Assembly: GCA_013368325.1 (NCBI GenBank)
Contig: JAACJK010000002.1
Coordinates: 62,001 to 126,000, forward strand
Length of the DNA stretch: 64,000 bases
Origin: Ephemerocybe angulata
Lineage: Eukaryota > Basidiomycota > Agaricomycetes > Agaricales > Psathyrellaceae
Reading direction: 5' to 3'
The position numbers and the translations under genes were made by a program. This document shows positions 32,501-43,672 of this stretch, piece by piece. The first letter of the stretch is position 1; each line of letters starts with the position of its first letter. The notes below the pieces were generated by a model. The model was not told where the DNA came from and did no database searches. It saw only the letters and a list, made by a program, of their open reading frames with translations.

Positions 32501-34261
32501 TAAGCGCGCGAGCAAAGATAAGCGCGCGATCATGCGATAAGCGCGCGATCATGCGATAAGCGCGCGAGCAAAGATAACCGCGCGAGCATGTGATACGCGT
32601 GCGATCATGGAATAAGCGCGCGAGCAAAATTGCAATTGGTAGACGCGCGAGTAATGAAAACATACAGGCGAAGAAATATAGAGATGAATATTTGGGGCTC
32701 GATGAAGCAGACTTGAGATACTGCGTTGTACGGAACAAGATTAATAGTGAAGAAGTTCACACCTCATGATGTTCCCTAGTATTCTTGAGATGGGTGGAAT
32801 ACGGTGTCCTCTCAGCCATAAATGCTGAGCCGTCGGTAAGCCAAACAGCCTTGCCACTCTTCTTCTTCTCAGAATGATTGAGAACGAAGTTCCCATCTGC
32901 TACAAGATACCGTCGGTACTTCCACCTGAGATGGGTGTCAGAAGACGAAAAAATAGGGGGAGAGAAAGAAAATGCATACGTATTCGGATCCTCGGTCCAA
33001 TCAGGGGGTAGGTTGATATCGGGCATGGGACAAGCAGGGCATCGTAAAGCAATCTCGCCATTCGCAGGTTTAGCGCCGGGGTTGACATGACCAAACCCAT
33101 TTCGTTTCAAGTTGGTGAGATGGTTGTACTGCTGCCACACACGGGCGAGCTCTCGCTTTCGGTTCTTTAATTATCGGTCGTAGATTAGCACCCGAGGATT
33201 TCAACAAAAAGAGTCGGATCACGTACTGGAGTCCGCATAGGGAAGATATAGTTAGTCATCCTCCGGAGAACTTCGGTAAAGGTGTCGGTCGACAGGTGGC
33301 CATGCACCTTGAGAAGGTGTGCCAGATTGAGAACATCAAAGGTGAAGACGGTGGCGATGGCTTTCCAAGTACTTGGGTAGAATCCTTTGTCGATGAACTG
33401 GATCTCTTCAGGGGAGCCTTGGGCTTGGGTACAGAAGCAGGCGAAGACAGGGAGATGGTGATAGCCATTGGTGTGAGTGATCATGACAATGGATCCCGAT
33501 CCAATCGTTGTTCGGACAGGCTTCGCACCATATGTCGGGTCCTCGGAGAAGTCTTCAATATTGTTAATCCCAATGCATCGGCTCTCAAGCTGCTCCAGGG
33601 TGCTGTGATAGGCAGGGCACGGTTGAACCCCATGGCCAAGACAGATTACGGTGCCGACATGCCACAGCCAGGCAGGCATCCAATGTGTCCCAGTCCAACG
33701 TTCGATCCGATGAAGTGGGTTCGCCCGATGAATGACCTTGCAACATTCGGTGCAGTATCGAGGGGTATCAAAGCAGTCAAGGCATCTCCAGCCAGTGGGA
33801 TTGACACAGCAATTCTCGCATACAAGGTTACGAAGGGCCTCGCGATGAATAATTCGGTCGAGGTAGGGTGTGCACTTGGTTCGGCCCCATTCATCCATAT
33901 ATTCGTGGCTGGTCTTGGCTGTGTCAGAGAAACGAAGGCTGTCACGGAATTTCGCACATACCGTTCCCTGACTGGTTTTGCCAGAGTGCCGGGTAAATAT
34001 CGCCTTGTTGATACCGCCTGTGTTGGGAGGGGGGTTGGGCTCGGAATGATCGGGCGAGGGAGCTTCAAAGTTGTTGATGGGCATGGGGTCGTAGTCATCG
34101 GTTCGGGGCTTCTTTCCGGAAGGCTTCTTGGGCTTGAGCTGTCTAGAGGAAAGACGTGACTTGGAAGGGACAAGTATGACTTTTTCGCCTCGTTTGGTGG
34201 AACGAAACACCACGTTTTGGACAAGGAAGCCCTCTCGGGAAAGGACAATGGGTTTCGGCAT
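29507..34261 (-). CDS. KDZ (Kyakuja-Dileera-Zisupton) transposase with CxC2-like cluster
   Basis: Nine exons: 33227-34261, 32980-33164, 32763-32925, 32135-32280, 31682-32085, 31416-31613, 31248-31362, 30434-31188 and 29507-30360. The N-terminal Cys cluster (residues about 165-215: CENCCVNPTGWRCLDC, then YCTECCKVIH) is the CxC2 type associated with KDZ. FYPSTWKAIATVFTFDVL follows. Candidate catalytic residues are the Asp in VADGNF, the Asp in FAYDINCQY and the Glu in SGEIIESLW, with HVHGHKEEC between. The C-terminal half has SWIW and RVSWIRAKARQDRW, also family-typical. A MITE sits in the last exon (29606-29909). Reading through it replaces the normal acidic tail with a short alternative end, so the core may still be functional. 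Confidence 0.9.
29606..29909. mobile_element. hAT-type MITE in the KDZ transposase C-terminus
   Basis: A 304-bp element with a perfect 8-bp target duplication CCTCCATC (29598-29605 and 29910-29917). Inverted ends start TAGTGAT, followed by acgggtt-like blocks. The interior is rich in cgggt repeats and can fold on itself. Removing it and one duplication restores an in-frame acidic tail ending at 29507. No coding capacity. Confidence 0.88.
32281..32762 (-). other. Oversized transposase intron
   Basis: At 482 bases this is about eight times longer than the other introns of the KDZ gene. Its donor is GTGTGA and acceptor GCTATAG. The extra length is mostly the minisatellite at 32359-32650. Confidence 0.75.
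32359..32650. repeat. GATAAGCGCGCGAGCAAG minisatellite
   Basis: About 14-15 tandem units of roughly 18-19 bases, gataagcgcgcgagcaag with variants (gatcatgc replacing gagcaag). It lies inside an intron of the KDZ transposase. Confidence 0.9.
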
Positions 34262-34460
34262 GGCTGTGGTATTGCAACAAGGAGAAGTTGTGAAACAGAT
34301 GATATGGGGCTCAATGCTCAATACACTGCCATTTTGCTTGGGTATTTAACTGGCCCTCAAAACCCCTGAGCTTTAGGCTAACATTTGTTACACATCCCTC
34401 ACTGTCATCTAAATCCTCTCTCAATCCACATATTCCCATAATCGAACCGATATATCGCCT

Positions 34461-37109
34461 ATGTCCGATCTATCACCGTCCGACTCGGCAGCCGAATCAG
34501 AGGAGAACAAGGGGAAGCATGAGGAGAAGGCCAAACCCACTCCAATTCCCTTGGACGGCCGGTTCACAGAAGATCAACTCCGCTACCTTCAGGAGAACAA
34601 AGAAACTTACCGATACTCTACGGCCGCACTTCGAAAGGAGCTTGCACATGCGACATACCAGAAGTTCATTGACGACATGGCCGCTCTGGAAGGGACGACC
34701 TTCACACCTGATGAAAAATCGGCCGTGAATGAGGTAACTCCATCAACTCTGATGCACGAGCCCATATCAAGACAACTCATTACCCATTATAGAATGTTCG
34801 GCTTTGGTACTCCCAGAGAGCAAGGACCAGACGTAATGAAATCGATTGGGGGATCCAGTGGTCTGGAAAGCAGGTATTCTACAAGGAAAACACCACTACT
34901 GTTCTCGCCACAGTCAGGCAGCTTTTCGCAGATGCGGTTGGAGCGGCCGAGGCAGCAGCAGCTGATATCCAACCCCCCGAAGTCGATGCCATGTTCGATG
35001 ATGAGGATGGTTCTGTGTCCACCCAGTCGGATCCATCTGTTATCAAGAAGGCCCTCAAGCCCTTCAATTTCTTTCAAAGGGCCCTCACACTCGAATGGGG
35101 AAAACTATCCGATAAACAGCGGGAGAAATATCAGAAGTTGGCAGTCATATGGAGGGAACGGGGCCCGAATGAGGAAGAAAAGAGGAGGTATATCCTCGGC
35201 TGATTTAATCTTGATTCCAAACTCACATTCTATTGCTGATCAAGGTTGGCAGAGGAAGAGCTCGGAAAGACGTTACAGCAAATCAGCCGAGCCATGTATG
35301 CCCAGATGGGCGTCAGGATGGTGATTCTTGCAAGCTACAATAACAAGGCAGGAGCACCATGTGTTTGTGAGTGCACCTGAATATGGAGATTCCCTGGAGA
35401 CTGACACTGTTACCACATAGCCACTTTTGACTTCAATCACAAGATCGATGGGGGCCGAACATTCAAGTCTGGTGCCAGGCAGTGGTGGGATAAGGCTGAC
35501 CCCGAAGGACAGTACGGCCGATTTATCATGTCACAAGGTCGAGAAGACCCGAAGGATGCTGCCATGAGGACTGGGGAGTTTGAGCTGCCTCTGAACGACT
35601 ATGGGGAGCCAATTATTCCCGATCCAGAGGTGATACCACATGGAACACAGGCGCACAAATATTATGTCAAACTCATCCGACTTATCGTCCGAGGATTCTA
35701 CGGTATGTGTCCCGAAATTTGGGAAGAAGTGTACTCACCTTCACTCTCTAATAGCAGTGGCCCGAGATGTCGAGCCAACATCTAAAACAGCTTCACCGCC
35801 TTGGGGGGCTTTAACGTCAGATCTCCGAAGGTTCATTTCCGAAGAATACTTTCCCGACCGATATGCCCCACTGACAGACCCTGGTATAATTCGGGTGGAT
35901 CGGATGAAGAGAATCCTCATGCGGTGGTATAAGCGGCAACAGGATGGTCAAATCCCGCTCGAGTTTCACAGTTATCAGGTCTCCTCTACCGTTTTCGAGC
36001 CCAGAGTTCCTAGACAGATCAAACCGCCACCCTCACCCAAGTCTGGTTCTGACTCCGAGCCAGTACCGACGGCCGAAGGTGTAAAGATACGGGGGAGGAC
36101 AGTGCGGAAGGCAGTATTCGTGGACAGTGAAGGGAGTGATGGATCCAAGGACGTTCTCCCAAAGAACGACAAAGCCAAGCCGAAGCCGAAAGCGAAGGTA
36201 AAGGCAAAGGCTGAGGGTAAGAAACAGAAAAGGAAGGGAAAGTCCAAGTCACGAAAGCAAGTTTCAGACTCTGATAGTGACCAGACTGGGGGTGAGGGGG
36301 GAGACGTTGCCATGGAGGAACTTACCACAGGCGCCACAACCCGATCAAAGGGGAAAGAGAAGGAGGCCCCCAAACCTGTCGAAATCGTGAACTCAAGTGC
36401 GGAACCAGGTAGGTATTTCTTTATATGAACTATGGAGAAGACATCTAACCTGAAATTGAAAAGACATCAAGATGGGATCACGTATGTCGCTTCCTACCTT
36501 ATGGACATTCTACTCACCTAGTACTGTATAGCAACTCCATCAACTCCTGGACCCACCGCAACCGAGAAGCTCAAGATCGAGACACCCAGGACACCACTTT
36601 CTCCAGCCACCCATGCATTGATACAGGCGGCCGACGATCTCAAGATCGAGACACCCAGGACACCACTTTCTCCAGCAACTCCTGGATTGATCCAGGCAGC
36701 CGAAGTTCTCAAGATCGAGTCACCGGGGACGCGACTTTCTCCATCACCAGGTTCCACTGTTCAGACCGGTGTTTCCAACATTGACCCAGAGGTTCTCCAG
36801 AACTTAGTCGCCCAGGAGGTTCAGCGGATTCTCCGAGAAAAGGCAGAAGCCGCACATGCAAATCCTGCAAATCCTACCCCAGGCAAGAGTCAAACTGCAA
36901 ATGACGCCAGTGTTCCTGGAAAGAGTGGGCAGAAGGAGAAGGGCACGGGGGAGAAGGCCTCAAACCAGATCGGAGAAGGGTCCGGAAGAAAGGGTGGGCC
37001 CAAGAGGCGAAACGCAGAGGATCGAGATCTTCTGAAAGTCGCCGAAGTGCATGGCTTAGCAGGGAAGAGAGAGAAGAAGGCAACCTGGAAGAAAAAGATG
37101 GAGGAATGA
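34461..37109 (+). CDS. HMG-like, Lys-rich accessory protein of the KDZ element
   Basis: Exons 34461-34733, 34793-35187, 35245-35366, 35421-35702, 35755-36408, 36464-36481 and 36532-37109 join in frame. Residues about 155-210 (NFFQRALTLEWGKLSDKQR, KYQKLAVIWRERGPNEEE) resemble an HMG-box-like helix bundle seen in many agaricomycete transposon-linked proteins. It is followed by RAMYAQMGVRMVILASYN and FDFNHKIDGG. The second half is basic and disordered (Lys-rich 36160-36260, GATTRSKGKEKE), then a 23-residue tandem repeat, then a coiled-coil-like QNLVAQEVQRILREKAEA. It starts 199 bases from the divergent transposase start, so the two probably share a promoter region. The acceptor before exon 5 is a NAGNAG (tagcag), which allows one-residue variation. 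DNA binding is inference. Confidence 0.75.
36560..36770 (+). repeat. 69-bp coding tandem repeat (LKIETPRTPLSP units)
   Basis: Three in-frame copies, the last partial, of a 23-residue unit beginning LKIETPRTPLSPAT within the HMG-like protein. Confidence 0.85.
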
Positions 37110-37245
37110 AGACTAGTTAGCTGAATTCAATATCGTCTCATTCAAAACCTTGCACAACATGACCTTCCCTGTGAAAATCCCCCCAAAAGTAACTTTCATC
37201 CGAGATTTGGCCAGGCGAGAAATGACGACAAGCGAAGATTTGACA

Positions 37246-37263
37246 TTTTCGGCCAGCCGAAAA
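37246..37263. repeat. Hairpin motif, copy 2
   Basis: TTTTCGGCCAGCCGAAAA: perfect 8-base arms around a CA centre. Confidence 0.85.
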
Positions 37264-37945
37264 TCCCCAAAACGGCTCTTAACTTCAATATTTATTCCCC
37301 CACTTCAAAAAAAGTTCTCTATGTGGCTATTCTTTTCAATGACATTATTTTCTCCTGTTTTTGAAAGTTCGGCGAAAGCCAGCAATCGACCCTTGTAATT
37401 TGCTCGGCTCGGGCGCTTACAAAAGCAGCGGCAAGCGGACTCGCTGACCAAGCTCTTGTGATGGAATGGGTTAGGGTTAGCCTCAAAAATTCCATGGAGT
37501 TCGGCTGCACGACACGCGCTGATACGACCCATGTTGTATTTGTGCGATTTCGCGCGAATATGGACGGATCTGAAGTACCTTACCTCGAGATTGGATATCC
37601 CAGCGAGCCCTATCAGCCTCACCATTAAGTAGGATGACGGCAGAACGTCGCCAGTCGCACACCCTAGGTACGAAGTCCCGCTTCATATGAGAGCCCAGGT
37701 AAGCGCCGGGATAAGCGCCTACCTCGACCTCAGAACGAGTGAAACAGTAGTCACGGGGCTTTGTCAGCCCCGCGCGCGCCTGTTGCCTGTGTAAGCGCCC
37801 GTTCCCCGAATCGATTTCTGAGCTCTTTACGTGCATCAGGAAATTCCGAGAAAATCACTATAATTCTTAGAAATATTGATAAGCCCAGGATCAATTCTGC
37901 GAAGTTTGTAAGTTAGACAGGATAAGCACCGACGCGATTATTACC

Positions 37946-37965
37946 GTTTTCGGCCAGCCGAAAAC
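37946..37965. repeat. Hairpin motif, copy 3
   Basis: GTTTTCGGCCAGCCGAAAAC: perfect 9-base arms around a CA centre. Confidence 0.85.
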
Positions 37966-38342
37966 CCATAGATTCCCTGTAAAGCGATTCTGCGTACATC
38001 GAGTCGTATAGAAAAATCTAAGAAAAATCTGATAATTCGCAGATTTATTTAGAACCTTAGGACCCGGCTTACTTTCCCCTTACCCTCTGCCCGAAATCGT
38101 CTTAACGGACGATAGTCGGTGTGTGTGTTGTTTGTGTGAGCATTTTGCGTGCTCACGCACACTTCTCATCACCGCCCCGATTCCAATGGCCTTCTTAATT
38201 CTCGGCCGCCGAATAAATGAAAATTGCACTGGGACTCATCTTGCACACATGAAAAGGCTTCTATATGTCTACAGCAGTACATATGTTGCAAACGAGAAAG
38301 TATGTTAAGGTAATGAATGGAATAGGTGAAAGAACGAAGTCT

Positions 38343-41300
38343 CTACTGCGGGTTGGAGTTGTGTGCAGTGACATCCGAGATATTGGGTGTAAGAGGGGAA
38401 CGGTCTCTTGGCCAAGCCTGCCGGTGAGCCAGAGGCACCCCTCCATCCGTGTGCGGTATATAGGATACCTGATCTCCGTGGGAAGAAACAGCTCCTGCAC
38501 CAGCTGAATTCTCGCGAAGTGCCATTGAGATCGAAGAACTCGCACTGCCGCTTGGATGATATCCAGATGTCCGCTGGCTATCGACTCGGTTGATCCGGTC
38601 ATCGTAAGTGAATTGGCTTGGTTCTCCTGGAACGGTATACGGCCGACCTTCTTCCCCCCTGACCCCACTCGTGGATTCTGCACCATGGCCTCGAGATCCA
38701 CCAAGACGTGAACCACTAACACCACTCCCATCTCTCCCTGACACCGGCAAGCTGTGCATTCCCCCTCCCTGTCTTCCTTGAATCTCCCCCCCAAATACTC
38801 CGGGTTGACCGCCGCCCGAACTATAAGTCCCCACCCCACCCGAACTATACGGCCCCTCCGCGCCCGAAGAACTATACACCCCCGCACCGACCATACCATA
38901 TGCCCCTACTCCACCCGAACTATACGGTCTGACCTCGTTCCTTAGCCCAAAGTCCGTGGTAGCCGTTGATGGATCAACATCCATCCGGTGGGTGGGATTC
39001 GGTTGCTGCTCCCGGCTGTGGAATATCCCATGCCGGAGTGACCGCAATTCTTGTAGAATCCCAGTGACCTCCTGCCTCCGCTCCTCGTCGTGATCTCGAA
39101 CAACACGTCTCAGTATGTCTTCGAGGTCTCGGCGACTCGCAACCATCATCCCATCACCGACCACGCGCCCTTCCACGGCACCGAGTTGCCTCTCCAAGGT
39201 CGCGAGCTTCTGCAGAATCTCACTTCCCTGACTCCCTGCCGTATTCAGCTCCAGCCTCCTCTCGACATCCAGCAGCCGCTCAGTGTGCCCCGTCGACTGC
39301 TCCTCCAACCTCGATGATCGAGTGATGAGGTTTTTGATCACTTCCTCGTCGATCCGTTGACCCGCCATCCAGGTCTCGATCCCCGTAAGTCGTTTCGAAA
39401 TTGGCCCATTTTCATCGACCATTGACTGTAACCCACCGAATTGACTGTCGACGGATTTTTCGTAGGCTGTCTGTGATGCTGCTAGGCCAGCGACTTGCTG
39501 CTGGAGATCTCCAATCGTGGAAAACTCACGGCGGAGTACGCGGAGTTCTGCCTGTACATCCCTCATGGAATCATCCTGATTTCGTTCTTCCGATAAACGG
39601 ACTTGGGAAACCTGCAAAGATATTCAGCTACAAGGTATGTTTGGACCGTACTCGGAATGTGAATATCACTGACCACCTTCTTACGGCCAAGTTCTTCGAC
39701 TGCAGGGGAGACGCGAAGTATCGATTTTGGCCTGACTTTCTTTGGATGGTCGACGTCCATGGCATCCGAAGCCGACTGAGCCTGTGAACGGTATTGAATC
39801 TAGGGAACGTCGAACGTGAATAAGTGGCTCACCTTCGCAGAGTCTCGAGATGTCGTGGGTTTGTCTCCTTTCTTCGGGTTCACGATGGAACCACTTTGTT
39901 GACCAGACGCCTTTGGTTTCCCCTTCGCCTTCGGCCTTGTCACCTGCAGAGACACACTTCCACCCTCTCCATCTGAATAAATATCGTTCGCACCCTTCTT
40001 TCCCCTCCCTGACATGGTACTCAGGCTTCTTTCCCTCGGTTCCTCCTTAACAGCTTTTCCATCCGCGTTCGTGCAAGCTTGGCGATCCCGATTACAGTTG
40101 TAACAGCTTCGCTCCTCCTTCGGCTTTTTCTGCTCCTCCTCTGCAGTAAGAACCTGGTAGAAGCAGTCGTATTGCTTCTGCGCGCACCGAGCACAGGTCA
40201 CAGTGGAAGGCTTTGCATCGGCAGCAGACGGCCTTGCTTGCGCTTTGGGTTTCCTGCCACTCGGCTTTCGAACGTTCTCCCCTGCCACAACAGCCCCAGC
40301 TTTCCCTCTCCCGCCCTTCCGCTCTCCTTCCTTCTCAAGCTTCGCCTTTTTCGACCGTGCCCTCAACTCTGCCTCTTCCTGATCGTCTTCGTCCGACATC
40401 TGTGGGGTCTTTCGCTTCTTCCCTTTCCCGCCTTTCTTTGGCTTCGGTGAAGGTATCTCATCTTCCTCGCTAGACGACTCCTCCGAGCTGCTGTTACTGG
40501 ACTCGGAATCAGTTCTCTCCTCAGATCCCCCCTCACTATTGTCATCATCTCCCTTGCGCCCGTCCACCATCTCCACATCCTCGCTCTCACCCCCATCTTC
40601 TCCACCTTCACTTGGATCGGCCGGGGGCGTTGCGTCCTTCCCACCACCCAAAACTGTGGGTGTCCCACTGTTCTTCGCACTGCCCTGCTCACTCGACTTT
40701 CCATTCTTCGCACCGCCCCGCTCACCCGACTTTCCATTCTTCGCACCGCCCCGCTCACCCGATTTTCCACCACCCGCCCCAACCATATTCTCTGTGCCAC
40801 CCCCTGCACCGATATCCTCTGCTCCGCCAGTACCCACATTCTTCGCATCGTCCCCCTCCGCACCACCCACCTCCAAGGTCTTCCCTTTATCGCCCGTGCC
40901 CGCATTCATCGTTTCGTTGCCCACCTCCAAACTCTTTCCTTTCTCGCCCATGCCCACATTCTTCGCGCCGCTCGAAGCACCGACATTCTTCGCGCCGCTC
41001 GAAGCACCGACATTCCTCGCGCCGCTCGAGGCACCGACATTCCTCGCGCCGCTCGAGGCACCAACATTCTTCGCGCCGGTCGTGGTACCCACATTCTTCG
41101 CATCGGCCATGGAACCGGCATTCTTCGCGCCGGTCGCTGTACCGGCATTCTTCGCATCGGCCGCGGACCCCACATTCTTCGCGCCGCCCTTGGAATCTAA
41201 CTCCCCAACACCCACTGTGCCAGGATTGCCTCCCTTCAACATACCCTCCTTCCCAGGTACGGCCTTTCCCTTGTCCTTGACCCCCTCTCGTCCCATCTCA

Positions 41301-41846
41301 ACGATCTCCAAATCCTCCCCCTCAGGTTCACCCTCTCCATCCATAAGATCATCCTCCGCACCCTCAGCCTTCTGCGGAACTGCTGCTTGCTGCTCGGCCT
41401 GCTGCATAATCTCCTGCACAACCTTCCGATGCTCCTTCGACCTTCTGTCCTCTTCGGCGAGGACCACAGCCGTCGCGAAGGGAGGCTTAGAGAAGAGCTC
41501 CAAGTCCAGGACGACGTTGGGACTGGGGTCAAAGTAGTCCTGTCTCCTGGAGAGTTCGTCCATCCACGCATCAAGCCGGTCGGTATACGTGAAACTGACT
41601 TTGCCGTAGTGCGCCCAACCATGGAAGATCCTGATCTTTTACAAGATATCAGTCATAGCTAGGCATGTAGGTAGAATAACTTACTGAGTACTTCACAAGT
41701 TGTGCTCGTATATCCCCAAGATTGTCTCGCTCTCCGTTCCAAGTTGCTGCCGGTAAGAGAAGGACCTCAAGCGTATCAATTTGATCCTGTATAGACTTCG
41801 GGCTGGGTATCTTCTTGGGTTCTGGGTTCTGTTGAGCTTCAGACAT
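38343..41846 (-). CDS. Large cargo protein with six-cysteine cluster and coiled coil
   Basis: Exons 41685-41846, 39833-41635, 39674-39781 and 38343-39611 join in frame (1113 aa). The N-terminal 150 residues look folded (VKYS, IFHGWAHYGKVSF, LDAWMDELSRRQDYFDPSPN). A Gly/Asn/Ala repeat follows (AKNVGASSG units), then an acidic Ser/Glu stretch and basic tracts. Two CxxC-x6-C half-clusters follow at about residues 530-565: CARCAQKQYDC and CYNCNRDRQAC, as in Zn(II)2Cys6 fingers but with a linker of about 20 residues. Exon 4 opens with a long coiled coil (DVQAELRVLRREFSTIGDLQ) and ends in Gly/Ser/Tyr-rich sequence. I do not recognise the family. DNA binding through the Cys cluster is inference. An upstream in-frame start at 41912 is possible. 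Confidence 0.7.
40970..41180 (-). repeat. 27-bp coding minisatellite (AKNVGASSG)
   Basis: At least four near-perfect 27-base units, with more diverged copies either side, encode a nine-residue Gly/Ala/Ser repeat in the cargo protein. Confidence 0.8.
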
Positions 41847-42351
41847 TGCAAGTAAAGTTCGGTGGGTGAGCGAGTAGGATAGTGAGGGGTTTGAAACTGC
41901 TTGTGGTGACAATTCCTCTGAAGAAGGTCGTCTTTCGACTGTGAACTTTACAACAGGCCTATCAGACTATCGCCCGCAAATCGCCCGCTGTTTCCATGGA
42001 CTATCTCACAAGGCTTCATTACCCCAGAGATCCCAGATTAGACCGATTAGATTGTTCCATATGCGAATAATCAATCTATCGGGCATCTCGACAAGTTCTT
42101 CAAGGCGCACATTGTTGTTTCATTGCCCCCGATGTTCAATTTATTTTTCGCATGGCATCTTTGGTTCCGCCACCACTCAATCACCACATGAGGCTGTTCT
42201 TCGCGTGTTCCGAGGTTCTCATGTCCGATCTCGGTCGTCGCATGTGAAGATTTAACCATTTATTGTTCATCGCGTGTAAGTTGCGCCCACCGAGTATACT
42301 CCGTCTATATCTTATCTCAACGGCGACATCACGCCTGCATTGTGCGCGAAT

Positions 42352-43672
42352 ATGTCTCCCCCCGGGCCCACTCCCAAGAGCACAGGTAAGAGAATTCTCT
42401 CCACTGTAAGTCACGTCCTTAACTATGTTCTAATGGTCTTAGATGTCCAGATGGGCGATGTTGGTACTCGCGCCGATGATTCTGAACCCCCTCCAGGGTC
42501 ACAGGAGTCTGCCTTTGGTGCGCACAAGAAAATCCTTAATATATTAACGCGACACTGACACACCAACGGCTAGATTCTTGGGACTCAGCGCCACCGGGGA
42601 ATGTAATCGCCCAGGCAATGCAGAACCAGCGATCGCCTATGCCCGCTGCTCCCAGAGGCGGTCATCCGATGTTCGCCTCATCTTCTGGAGGGTCGGGTGG
42701 TTCTGGTGCTGCAGCCGGTGCTGCTTCTTCGTCGCTTCGGCCCCCCTTTGCCATGGCAGTCACCAATACAAGCCCCGCACATTCGCTAAGAAATGCCAAC
42801 GAGCTCAAGCAACAGGTCCAGTCGACCAACAATCAACTTCAGGCAGCCTTGGATTCTGTCAATAAGACTGGCAGCACGGGCCACACCCCCTCCTCCGGCG
42901 CCCAACCTCCCATGTACACAGCATCGCGGATTCCAGAGCAGCAAGCAAACCCACGCGCTCAAGGTCTCCGACAGGAGATGCTTGATGCCCTTCAGGAACG
43001 GTTTTGGGATTTACGATCCCAGGACGCCATCCGCGTATCCATTGGCTTCCTCGAATCGCACCTCACTGACCTGGAGGCTTTCCAGAGCCAGCAAATCAGC
43101 CATCACCACAACCTCCTCCGCAGCCGTCGAACAAGGGTGGGCTGGTCTTTAAATTACCGGCCCATACCTGGGTGGTTGGTTCAGCCTTTTGGCTGCTAAA
43201 ATTTTGTTGGAACCCCCTCTCTAAACCCTAAAATGGGGCCCCGGGGGTCAATTTTGGGTCAGTTTCAGCATTTGGGGTTTAAGAAATTGATATAGAGTAC
43301 ACTAGTGATGACTTACACTGGCTATGGTGCTTAAATATATACTAAGAACAATAATAAATACTTTGCACTGAGTGAGAGTTGAACTCGCGCCCTCCGGTTA
43401 ACCATTGGGTGGACTCCGGATGTCGGCAAATTGAGCGGAGCCCGAAAAAGCTTATGTAAATTGCCTTTTTGGGAAGGCTTGGCGCTTATGTAGGTGGTTG
43501 GTTCAATTTTTGAGGGCTTAATTTTTTTTCCAACCCTAGTGCTGTTTTCTGAAGACCAGCCCACCCTTGCCGTCGAATGACTGACAAGATTGTTGAAGCA
43601 CTGAGTCGGGCTTCATACATCGAGAGCGTCCGGGCAGATTTGAAGGAAAAACTTGGAAGTATTGACGTCTGA
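42352..43672 (+). pseudogene. Cargo coiled-coil gene interrupted by a hAT MITE
   Basis: Exons 42352-42385, 42443-42517 and 42574 onward join in frame. The product starts MSPPGPTPKST and is Pro/Gly/Ser-rich. It then has helical segments (LRNANELKQQVQSTNNQLQ, MLDALQERFWDLRSQ, FLESHLTDLEAFQ). At 43131 the frame meets the MITE. After it, from 43578 on, the same frame resumes (MTDKIVEALSRAS, YIESVRADLKEKL) and ends at 43670-43672. The original protein was therefore about 60 residues longer with a helical C-terminus. With the MITE present a truncated product is expected. Function unknown. Confidence 0.75.
43132..43569. mobile_element. hAT-type MITE in a cargo gene
   Basis: A 438-bp element with perfect 18-bp terminal inverted repeats (CAAGGGTGGGCTGGTCTT) and an 8-bp target duplication CCGTCGAA (43124-43131 and 43570-43577). 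Further matches (ggtggttggttca) lie inside each end. There is no coding capacity; the 8-bp duplication and CA-starting ends fit the hAT superfamily. Confidence 0.95.

Larger units (their letters stand above)
37110..38342. other. Non-coding spacer with hairpins inside the KDZ element
   Basis: No coding region. It holds two copies of the ttttcggccagccgaaaa hairpin, taagcgcc boxes near 37700, 37711 and 37791, and a telomere-like gggttagggttag near 37468. The spacer separates the convergent gene ends at 37109 and 38343. Confidence 0.5.

Noticed and set aside
32359..32650. CRISPR-like regular array
   Set aside because: Units are contiguous tandem repeats without unique spacers, in a eukaryotic intron.
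33296..34159. 287-codon plus-strand open frame
   Set aside because: Antisense to the CxC2-containing first exon of the KDZ transposase.
40539..41537. 332-codon plus-strand open frame (Ser/Pro/Phe-rich)
   Set aside because: Antisense shadow of the low-complexity exon 2 of the gene at 38343-41846, which has consistent introns and domains.
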